Source: Rhodospirillaceae bacterium
GTDB lineage: Bacteria; Pseudomonadota; Alphaproteobacteria; Rhodospirillales; Rhodospirillaceae
NCBI GenBank assembly: GCA_019694335.1
Contig: JAIBCD010000022.1
Coordinates: 1 to 46,119, forward strand
Direction of reading: 5' to 3'
Length of the DNA stretch: 46,119 bases
Shown: positions 40,459 through 46,119 of the stretch, one piece after another
How positions within the stretch are numbered: the first letter of the stretch is position 1
How the letters are laid out: each line of letters starts with the position of its first letter
Notes under the pieces: model-generated
Database searches by the model: none
What the model was told of the DNA's origin: nothing
Seen by the model: only the letters and a program-made list of their open reading frames with translations
Position numbers and translations under genes: made by a program

Positions 40459-41448
40459 ATGCGGTGTCTGGTGGTCGCCGCCCTTGGCGCCGCCCTGGCG
40501 GGGAACCTCGCCTTCGCCGCCGAGGCCCCGGTTCAGGCCACCGCCAACGCCCCGGCCAAGTCGGCTTTCGGCCCCACGGCCGTGGGCCAGAAGGCCGCGC
40601 AATTCCGGGCCGACTTCGAGAAGCTCAAGGCCAACACCACCACCCGCAGCGCCCAGCTCGACGCAGTGCGCGAGCAGACCGTGCGCAACGTTAACGCCTA
40701 CCACACCCTGGTGGGCGGCATCCGTTCGCGCCTGCAGATGGGCTCGACCCCGGGCAACCCGGAACTGCTGGCGCAATGGGCCCAGGCCCAGACCCAGCTG
40801 ACCCAGATCGACGCCGATATCGCGACTCTCAACACCCTGTCGGCGCAGGTGTCCGGCGATGCCGGCACGTCGTCCTATCTCCTGGAAAACATCCGCGCGG
40901 CTTACGGCCTTTCGGGCGCCCTGGAAGAAGACCACCGCAACCTCCGCCTGCTGGAGGACGAGGTCAATCAGAACGCCATCGTCATCGACCGCGCGCTGCA
41001 GAACCTCAACGCCGAGATCAACCGCCAGCAGCAGTACGTGACCACCGAGCGCACCTCGCTGGTGCAGCTGGCCGCCGACATCAACGCCGGCCAGTCGTTC
41101 CCGGCCAACGCGCGCCGCGCGATCCCGGCCCGCGCTGTCGCCACCGTCAGCACGCAGTCGTTCGCCGACAAGAAGCCGCTGGTGGTGATCAAGTTCGACA
41201 AGCCCGACGTGACCTATGAACCGGCCCTGTATCAGGCCCTGAGCCGCGCCCTGGAACGCCGCCCCGACGCGGTGTTCGACCTGGTGGCGGTGTCGCCCGA
41301 CGGCGGCAACCCGTCGGCCGCGCGCACCGACGCCGACGCCGTATTCGCGTCCATGCCCAACATGGGCCTGCCCGCCGAGCGCGTGGTGATGGCCGCCATG
41401 GGCTCCAACAGCGCCAAGACGCCGGAAGTGCATATCTACGTGCACTAG
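40459..41448 (+). CDS. Secreted coiled-coil protein with degenerate OmpA-like C-terminus
   Basis: A 329-residue protein with a signal peptide ending AFAAE near residue 22. Residues 50-200 are a long helical region with heptad character (QFRADFEKLKANTTTRSAQ and later EINRQQQYV), predicted coiled coil. Residues 230-329 fold like an OmpA peptidoglycan-binding domain (VIKFDKPDVTYEPALYQALS, LVAVSPDGGNP, ERVVMAAMGS), but the usual peptidoglycan-binding Asp/Arg pair is not evident. It is probably a periplasmic or outer-membrane structural protein. The ATG at 40459 gives the best signal peptide; an in-frame ATG at 40360 would prepend 33 residues. A strong terminator follows. Confidence 0.62.
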   Translation: MRCLVVAALGAALAGNLAFAAEAPVQATANAPAKSAFGPTAVGQKAAQFRADFEKLKANTTTRSAQLDAVREQTVRNVNAYHTLVGGIRSRLQMGSTPGNPELLAQWAQAQTQLTQIDADIATLNTLSAQVSGDAGTSSYLLENIRAAYGLSGALEEDHRNLRLLEDEVNQNAIVIDRALQNLNAEINRQQQYVTTERTSLVQLAADINAGQSFPANARRAIPARAVATVSTQSFADKKPLVVIKFDKPDVTYEPALYQALSRALERRPDAVFDLVAVSPDGGNPSAARTDADAVFASMPNMGLPAERVVMAAMGSNSAKTPEVHIYVH

Positions 41449-41464
41449 CCCGATATCTTTTGAG

Positions 41465-41497
41465 AAAGGGCCGTGTCGCAAGACACGGCCCTTTTTT
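41465..41497 (+). terminator. Strong intrinsic terminator
   Basis: AAAGGGCCGTGTC (41465-41477) and its exact complement (41482-41494) form a 13-bp stem with loop GCAA, followed by a T-run. It closes the coiled-coil gene and, read on the other strand, lies just after panC, which ends at 41496, so it may serve both. Confidence 0.92.
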
Positions 41498-42368
41498 ATT
41501 TTTGCGGAGAGAGCGGGACGTTGTCGATCAACCGCGCGCGGCCCATGAAGGCGGCGGCGAGGACGCGCCCGGGCTCCTTGCCGCTGGTCAGCGGCGCGAG
41601 CGTGTCGGCGTTGCGGGCCTCGACATAATCGACCTGACGGAAGCCGCTTTCCAGCAGCGCCGCCTTGGCGGCCGCGGCGACCGCGGCGATGTCGCCGCCT
41701 TCCGCGATGGATTTGGCCGCGGCGCAGAGCGTCGCGTACAGCGCCGGCGCCTTGGCGCGCTCCTCGGGCGTGAGGTAGGCGTTGCGCGACGACAGCGCCA
41801 GGCCGTCGGCCTCGCGCACCGTCGGCACGCCGATGATGTCGACCGGGATATTGAGATCCGCCACCAGCCGGCGGATCAGCACCAGCTGCTGATAGTCCTT
41901 CTCGCCGAACAGCGCGATGTCCGGCAGGGTTTGCAGAAGCAGCTTCGCCACCACCGTGCTGACGCCGTCGAAATGCCCTGGGCGATGGGCGCCGTCGAGG
42001 ATTCCTCCGATACCCGTGATCTGGATATTGGTGGAAAAGCCCGCCGGGTACATGACATTCACATCGGGTGCGAACAGCAAATGCACGCCGGCGCTGTTGA
42101 GCAGCTCGAAGTCGGCGTTCTCCTGGCGCGGATAGGCGGCGAAGTCCTCGGAAGGCGCGAACTGCTTCGGGTTCACGAACAGCGACGCCACCACGCAGTC
42201 GGCCATCTTCTGGGCGCGGTCCATCAGCGTGAGATGGCCCTTGTGCAAAGCGCCCATGGTCGGCACCAGCGCGACCGACTTGCCCTCGCGGCGCCAGGCT
42301 TTGACGCGGCGTCGCAGGCTGTCCACGTCGCGGACCGCGATCAGGGTCGAAGTGTTGTTCGCAACCAT
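41496..42368 (-). CDS. panC: Pantoate--beta-alanine ligase PanC
   Basis: A 290-residue pantothenate synthetase. The HIGH-like motif PTMGALHKGHLTLMDRA, FVNPKQFAPSEDFAAYPR and the KMSK-like FGEKDYQQL are present, as is SSRNAYL. It joins pantoate to beta-alanine with ATP in the last step of pantothenate (vitamin B5) synthesis, in the cytoplasm. The ATG at 42368 lies directly after the TAA of panB, so the two genes form one leftward operon. The 3' end meets the terminator of the opposite gene. No sign of truncation. Confidence 0.95.
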   Translation of the reverse strand: MVANNTSTLIAVRDVDSLRRRVKAWRREGKSVALVPTMGALHKGHLTLMDRAQKMADCVVASLFVNPKQFAPSEDFAAYPRQENADFELLNSAGVHLLFAPDVNVMYPAGFSTNIQITGIGGILDGAHRPGHFDGVSTVVAKLLLQTLPDIALFGEKDYQQLVLIRRLVADLNIPVDIIGVPTVREADGLALSSRNAYLTPEERAKAPALYATLCAAAKSIAEGGDIAAVAAAAKAALLESGFRQVDYVEARNADTLAPLTSGKEPGRVLAAAFMGRARLIDNVPLSPQK

Positions 42369-43211
42369 TTAGCGTTTCTTCGCGCGAGTTTTCTTTTTAG
42401 CGGCTTTGGGCGCCGCGCCGTAAACATGTTCCGGTCCCGGGAACCGCCGCGCGCGCACATCGGCGGCGTAAGCGGCGACCGCATCCGAAACCGCGCCACC
42501 CAGTTCGGCGTAACGCTTGACGAACTTGGGCGTGAACGCGCCGTAGAGCCCAAGGATATCCTCGGTCACGATTACCTGGCCGTCGCAGGCGCTGGACGCG
42601 CCGATGCCGATGGTCGGGATGGAAACGGCACGGGTGATGTCGCGCGCCAGAGATTCCACCGTGCCCTCGATCACCACGCAGAATGCGCCCGCGTTCGCCA
42701 CCGCCTTGGCATCGGCCATGATGGCGCGCGCTTCATCGGGCGCGCGGCCCTGGACCCGGAAGCCGCCGACCGCGTTCACCGACTGCGGCTTCAGACCGAC
42801 ATGGGCCATCACCGGAATCCCGCGCTGGGTGAGATGTTCGATGGTCTCAGCCATTTCCTGGCCGCCCTCCAGTTTCACCGCCGCGCAGCCGACTTCGCTC
42901 ATCACCCGCGCCGCCGCCTTGTAGGCATCGACCTTCGAGGCCTGGTAGCTGCCGAACGGCAGGTCCACGACCACGCAGGCCTTGGCGCTGCCGCGCATCA
43001 CGGCCTGGCCGTGGGCGATGGACATATCGAGCGTCACGCCGAGCGTGGTCGCCATGCCGTAAATCACCATGCCCATGGAATCGCCGACCAGCATCAGATC
43101 GACATGCGGGTCCATGAACCCGGCCATCGGCGCGGTATAGGCTGTGACGCAGACGATCGGCGCAGCGCCCTTGCGGCTCGCGATATCGCGCACCGACAAA
43201 CGCTGCGACAT
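42369..43211 (-). CDS. panB: 3-methyl-2-oxobutanoate hydroxymethyltransferase PanB
   Basis: A 280-residue PanB with the family blocks [10 protein letters not shown]-like [51 protein letters not shown] and [13 protein letters not shown]. It transfers a hydroxymethyl group from methylene-tetrahydrofolate to alpha-ketoisovalerate, the first committed step to pantothenate. The ATG at 43211 is preferred, with GGGAGG ten bases upstream; an ATG at 43283 would add a low-complexity proline/glycine N-terminus of 24 residues. A lysine-rich tail ([12 protein letters not shown]) is unusual for PanB. It leads a panB-panC operon. Confidence 0.95.
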   Translation of the reverse strand: MSQRLSVRDIASRKGAAPIVCVTAYTAPMAGFMDPHVDLMLVGDSMGMVIYGMATTLGVTLDMSIAHGQAVMRGSAKACVVVDLPFGSYQASKVDAYKAAARVMSEVGCAAVKLEGGQEMAETIEHLTQRGIPVMAHVGLKPQSVNAVGGFRVQGRAPDEARAIMADAKAVANAGAFCVVIEGTVESLARDITRAVSIPTIGIGASSACDGQVIVTEDILGLYGAFTPKFVKRYAELGGAVSDAVAAYAADVRARRFPGPEHVYGAAPKAAKKKTRAKKR

Positions 43212-43315
43212 AATTGGTGTGCCTCCCGCACGGGGGGGCGTTCCGCCGGCGCGGCGGGGAGGTTGTGGAGGTGTGCTCATCAACGTGGGCTCATGACTGT
43301 GGGCTCAGGAGCGCG

Positions 43316-43345
43316 AAGTCTTTGTTCCGGAAGTCTTTGTTCCGG
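43316..43345. repeat. 15-base tandem duplication upstream of panB
   Basis: AAGTCTTTGTTCCGG occurs twice in a row at 43316-43330 and 43331-43345, about 100 bases upstream of the preferred panB start. A nearby GTGGGCTCA also occurs twice (43286, 43300). These are probably slippage duplications in the promoter region. Confidence 0.6.
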
Positions 43346-43409
43346 CGGGGGGTTTTAGCCTATATCGCCGCCCGCGGTAAGCCGCTTCCCCGCATATCAC
43401 CATTCATAT

Positions 43410-43490
43410 TTAGCGTGACCGGTAGTGCCACATGATGACGCCTATGGCCGCCACCAGCACCACTACGCCTAGGAGTTCCGAAGTATCCAT
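43410..43490 (-). CDS. 26-residue membrane protein downstream of the kinase
   Basis: A 26-residue frame starting 11 bases after the histidine kinase stop. Residues 5-20 form one hydrophobic helix (ELLGVVVLVAAIGVIM) followed by a basic end WHYRSR, the positive-inside pattern of small single-pass membrane proteins. No strong ribosome binding site is present, so expression would depend on coupling. It could be a kinase partner. Evidence is limited to the pattern and place. Confidence 0.4.
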   Translation of the reverse strand: MDTSELLGVVVLVAAIGVIMWHYRSR

Positions 43491-43501
43491 GAGAGCCGGG
43501 T

Positions 43502-44926
43502 TCATACGGGAAGCCGCACGGCAAAGCACGCCCCTTGCGGCCCGGTATTCTCCAAAACCACATCCCCGCCCTGCACACGCAAGAGTTCGCGGGCAATGGG
43601 CAGGCCCAGGCCCGACCCCTCGCTGCGGGTCGAGCCCGCGAACGGCACGAACAGGTTGTTGAGCGCCTTGGGATTCAAACCCGGGCCGTTATCGCCGACA
43701 CGGACCACGCCATAACGCTCCTCGCGGCGCACGTTGAGGTCGATGCGGGTGGCGCCGGCTTCGGCGGCATTGCGCAGGAGATTCTCGAACGCCCGGTGCA
43801 ACAACTCGGGGTCTCCTTCGAAGGTGAAATCGGCTGCGTCGCCGAGCACGATCCGCACGCCCGGCAGAGCAGCCTGCAGGCTTTCACGCACTTCCTCCAG
43901 GAATGCGCGGACACTCATGTGGCGGGCCTTCACCTGCGGCAGGCCCTCGCGGGCGAAGCGCAAGGTGGACGCCGACAGCGCCACCGCGCGGTCTATGGCG
44001 CGCACGATGCCGGCGGTGATGCGGCGCACTTCCGGGTCGTTGACCGAATCCAGCCGGTCGGATTCCAGCATGGCGGTGGCGAGGATATTGCGAAGGTCGT
44101 GGGAAATCTTGGTGACGGCGGTGCCAACGCCCGCCAACCGTTCCTTTTGCAGCAGCGCCACGCGCAGTTCCTGCTGCATTTCGGCAAGCGCGCGCTCGGC
44201 GACGCCCACTTCATCGTGACGGTCCGAGGGCGTGATCACTTTATGCGGATCCTCGGGCGCGTCGCGGAAACCGATCATCGAGAGCGTCAGGCGCCGGAGC
44301 GGCCACACCGCCAGCCACTGCAGGCTGAAGTACACCATCGCGGCGGTGGCGAGCGAGATGAACACCGAAATGAACAGGATACGGCGCGCGTAGGTCCACA
44401 TCTCCTCGCGCAGCGGCGCTTCGGCGAGCACGACCTCGACCACCACGGCAGGATCGTCGGGACTGACGCCGGTCACCGCCATGGCGTCGTCCGCCGGCTG
44501 CAGCATGGTGATGAAGGCATCCAGGATGAAATCCGAGATGGTGTCGTTGCGCAGGTCGTAGATCTCGGGGATGTACGAGGGCATGTGCGGCCCCAAGGTG
44601 CGGGGCGGCATGTTGGGGCGAATCGCGGTCATGCCCAGCATCCCGGCCTGGTCCAGGAGGCGGTCGCGCAAGACCGGGTCGACCTGTTCGGGCGAAGCCT
44701 CCAGCGCCGTCAGCACCAGATGGGCCGAGGCCAGCTTGGTATTGAGGTAGTCGAGACGGAACCGCGCCATGCTGGGGGCGAACACGCCGATTTCCGCGAG
44801 CATGACAAAGGCCACGGTCAGCCACAGCAGCCGGGCGGACAGCTTGGAGGTGAGCGGCATAAGGGGAGCCACCCCCGGCTTTGCCGCGGCTTTCAGGCCG
44901 GCCTCAAGGACATGGTCGCTCGCCAT
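43502..44926 (-). CDS. Orphan sensor histidine kinase
   Basis: A 474-residue membrane kinase. One membrane helix at about 32-50, a periplasmic sensor part to 180, a second helix at 182-206 and a linker (HAMP-like) lead to the dimerization motif KISHDLRN with His276. The ATPase has the N-box FENLLRNAAEAGA, G1 VRVGDNGPGL and G2 GSGLGLPIARELL. It probably senses a periplasmic signal. No response regulator is adjacent; the next gene is a tiny membrane protein and then panB. The nearest receiver is the Glu-type CheY-like protein at 34083, which cannot be phosphorylated in the usual way. Confidence 0.88.
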   Translation of the reverse strand: MASDHVLEAGLKAAAKPGVAPLMPLTSKLSARLLWLTVAFVMLAEIGVFAPSMARFRLDYLNTKLASAHLVLTALEASPEQVDPVLRDRLLDQAGMLGMTAIRPNMPPRTLGPHMPSYIPEIYDLRNDTISDFILDAFITMLQPADDAMAVTGVSPDDPAVVVEVVLAEAPLREEMWTYARRILFISVFISLATAAMVYFSLQWLAVWPLRRLTLSMIGFRDAPEDPHKVITPSDRHDEVGVAERALAEMQQELRVALLQKERLAGVGTAVTKISHDLRNILATAMLESDRLDSVNDPEVRRITAGIVRAIDRAVALSASTLRFAREGLPQVKARHMSVRAFLEEVRESLQAALPGVRIVLGDAADFTFEGDPELLHRAFENLLRNAAEAGATRIDLNVRREERYGVVRVGDNGPGLNPKALNNLFVPFAGSTRSEGSGLGLPIARELLRVQGGDVVLENTGPQGACFAVRLPV

Positions 44927-45025
44927 GGCGCCACCTTAACGCCCATATGCTGCAATATCATTGAATTGTAAGAGATTTTTGGGCGATTTTCGGGCGAATA
45001 TCGCCCTCAAGCACCCTCTCTTTCG

Positions 45026-45055
45026 TTGACTCGGGGTCATGGGGGCCCCTATAAA
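45026..45055 (+). promoter_or_regulatory. Sigma-70-type promoter of the rpmH operon
   Basis: TTGACT (45026-45031) and TATAAA (45050-45055) are separated by 18 bases, a near-consensus vegetative promoter. Transcription would begin about 60 bases upstream of the rpmH start. It is the clearest promoter in the window. Confidence 0.8.
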
Positions 45056-45124
45056 GCGCCCGCAATCGCACCCCGCCGGCCCGGCCAGCGGGATTTCTTC
45101 AATGATTTGACCGGAGTGAGAGTC

Positions 45125-45259
45125 GTGAAACGGACCTATCAGCCGAGTAAACTGGTTCGCAAGCGCCGTCACGGATTCCGCTCGCGGATGGCCACCGTCG
45201 GCGGCCGCAAGGTGCTCGCCAATCGCCGCGCCAAGGGCCGCAAGCGCCTGTCGGCGTAA
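45125..45259 (+). CDS. rpmH: Ribosomal protein L34
   Basis: A 44-residue L34 with the invariant pattern [20 protein letters not shown] and [16 protein letters not shown]. It is a small basic protein of the large ribosomal subunit. The GTG start at 45125 has GGAGTGAG upstream; the longer open frame to its left is not used. It leads the usual rpmH-rnpA-yidD-yidC order, just after the strong promoter at 45026. In many bacteria this neighbourhood lies near the chromosome origin. Confidence 0.97.
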   Translation: MKRTYQPSKLVRKRRHGFRSRMATVGGRKVLANRRAKGRKRLSA

Positions 45260-45322
45260 TTGCCAAGGCGGCGCGGCCGCCTTTATGGGGCAGCCCGCCT
45301 GATACTGGTGGAGCCCTGCCCT

Positions 45323-45721
45323 TTGATCCCGGACAATGCTCTTAAGATCGCTCTCCCGCCTGGCCGGCGTTGGCAGGCGCTGGTGCGTCGTGCCGATTTC
45401 TTGCGCCTCGCGGCCAGCGGCATGCGCCGCGTCACGCCGGGGTTCATCGTGCAAGCCGCGCCGCGCGGCGATCATCCGACGCCGCCCTTGCGCATCGGCT
45501 TCACCGCCAGCCGCAAGGTCGGCAACGCGGTCGCGCGCAACCGCGCCAAGCGCCGGCTGCGCGCGCTGGCGGATCTGGTGATGGCCGACCTTCCCACGGC
45601 CCTCGATTACGTACTGGTGGCCCGGCCCGATGCCGTCACGCGCAATTTCGCGCAGATGGCCGGCGAACTGCACCAGGCGCTCAAGAAGCTGACGTCGCAT
45701 CCCAAGGCGCTTGCTAGATGA
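45323..45721 (+). CDS. rnpA: Ribonuclease P protein component
   Basis: A 132-residue RnpA with the family signature [17 protein letters not shown] and the upstream FTASRK segment. It binds the RNase P RNA and helps cleave the 5' leader of precursor tRNAs. The start is uncertain: a TTG at 45323 with GGAG eight bases upstream gives a normal length, a GTG at 45308 adds five residues, and an open frame from directly after rpmH would add twenty-one. It overlaps yidD by ATGA. The operon position and motif make the identity secure. Confidence 0.93.
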   Translation: MIPDNALKIALPPGRRWQALVRRADFLRLAASGMRRVTPGFIVQAAPRGDHPTPPLRIGFTASRKVGNAVARNRAKRRLRALADLVMADLPTALDYVLVARPDAVTRNFAQMAGELHQALKKLTSHPKALAR

Positions 45722-45993
45722 AGGGGCGCCTCGTGAAGAACCTGCCCGCCGTTTCGCTGCTGGCGCTGATTCGCGGCTATCAGGTGGCGATCGCGCCGAT
45801 GATCGGCCCGCGCTGCCGGTTCGCGCCAAGCTGCTCGCACTACACCGCCGAAGCCATCGCCGTGCACGGCGTGCGCGCCGGCCTCTTGCTCGGGGCCCGG
45901 CGCATCCTCAAATGTCATCCCTGGGGCGCATCGGGTTTCGATCCCGTACCGGCCACCTACCAGTCCATCACGTACAAGACCGAGTTGAAATGA
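45718..45993 (+). CDS. yidD: Membrane protein insertion efficiency factor YidD
   Basis: A 91-residue YidD with the conserved block [18 protein letters not shown], the three-cysteine pattern and [14 protein letters not shown]. YidD helps YidC in membrane-protein insertion and is found at the membrane surface. An N-terminal amphipathic helix ([18 protein letters not shown]) is visible. The gene overlaps rnpA and yidC by ATGA on both sides, a conserved arrangement. Confidence 0.97.
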   Translation: MKGRLVKNLPAVSLLALIRGYQVAIAPMIGPRCRFAPSCSHYTAEAIAVHGVRAGLLLGARRILKCHPWGASGFDPVPATYQSITYKTELK

Positions 45994-46119
45994 CCCCTGA
46001 CCGCAATACCGTCATCGCCTTTGCCTTGGCGATCTTCGTCCTTTTGGGCTGGGAATACTACTTCGCGCCCAAGCGCCCCGTGGCGCCGCCCGCGCCGGTG
46101 GCCAGCGCGCCCGCGACCA
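45990..46119 (+). CDS. yidC: Membrane insertase YidC, N-terminal part (cut by window end)
   Basis: The first 43 residues of an open frame that overlaps yidD by ATGA and runs off the window. It opens with a charged tip and one membrane helix ([18 protein letters not shown]) followed by a proline/alanine-rich linker, exactly as in the N-terminus of Gram-negative YidC, whose large periplasmic domain and insertase core should follow. Its place after yidD confirms the identity. YidC inserts membrane proteins with or without SecYEG. Confidence 0.92.
   Translation, partial: MTPDRNTVIAFALAIFVLLGWEYYFAPKRPVAPPAPVASAPAT

Noticed and set aside
41460-43358. 632-codon open frame on the plus strand
   Set aside because: It is antisense to panC and panB, which have full family motifs. 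Its translation is histidine- and arginine-rich low-complexity sequence.
1-46119. CRISPR array
   Set aside because: No regularly spaced repeats with unique spacers were seen; the only repeats are short tandem or inverted elements listed above.

Overview
The window looks like chromosomal DNA of a GC-rich, free-living alphaproteobacterium. The right edge carries rpmH-rnpA-yidD-yidC. The rest holds panB/panC, a MatB-type acyl-CoA ligase, an RibA with a long N-terminal extension, a TonB-dependent receptor, a NodT-type outer-membrane factor and CHRD, DUF423 and DUF1761 proteins. Coding density is high, genes often overlap by ATGA or TGATG, and most long antisense ORFs are high-GC shadows. Genus and species cannot be read from the sequence.

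Layout. (1) 1-4039 is the end of an integrative element. It has a divergent control region, a tyrosine integrase, small HTH genes, an unknown gene and a decayed tail. It ends exactly at a 3' fragment of tRNA-Gln(CTG), read here as an attachment site. (2) 4040-15180 is chromosome: a lipoprotein, a GST with an unknown 855-residue protein, a TonB receptor, an FMN reductase, then a membrane-anchored S1C protease, MoxR ATPase, DUF58 protein and von Willebrand A protein. (3) 15191-22648 is the most interesting region. It packs together an MDR dehydrogenase, a divergent pterin-synthase-fold protein, a GT4 glycosyltransferase, a RibD-type reductase without deaminase domain, GTP cyclohydrolase II, a creatininase-family amidohydrolase, a membrane sulfatase-like protein and a CDP-alcohol phosphotransferase. 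I read it as a candidate undescribed pathway that turns a GTP-derived pterin or pyrimidine into a glycosylated or membrane-linked product. (4) 22821-34006 holds the outer-membrane factor, an M28 peptidase, MsrA, a glycosyltransferase-like protein, several tiny proteins, an isochorismatase-family hydrolase, two MFS-type carriers, small membrane proteins and an HD hydrolase. (5) 34083-46119 holds a CheY-like protein with Glu at the phosphorylation site, a ferredoxin-type reductase with an acyl-CoA ligase, an ABC exporter, a CHRD protein, tRNA-Arg(ACG), a coiled-coil/OmpA-like envelope protein, panC/panB, an orphan histidine kinase and the rpmH-rnpA-yidD-yidC operon.

Working groups: rpmH to yidC couples ribosome, RNase P and membrane-insertion functions under one clear promoter. 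PanB and PanC are consecutive steps to pantothenate. MoxR, DUF58 and VWA form the usual chaperone-like envelope-stress module. The 15-22.6 kb cluster has genes on both strands with abutting or overlapping ends, which suggests selection for keeping them together. All functional calls rest on motif recognition by eye; no database search was run.
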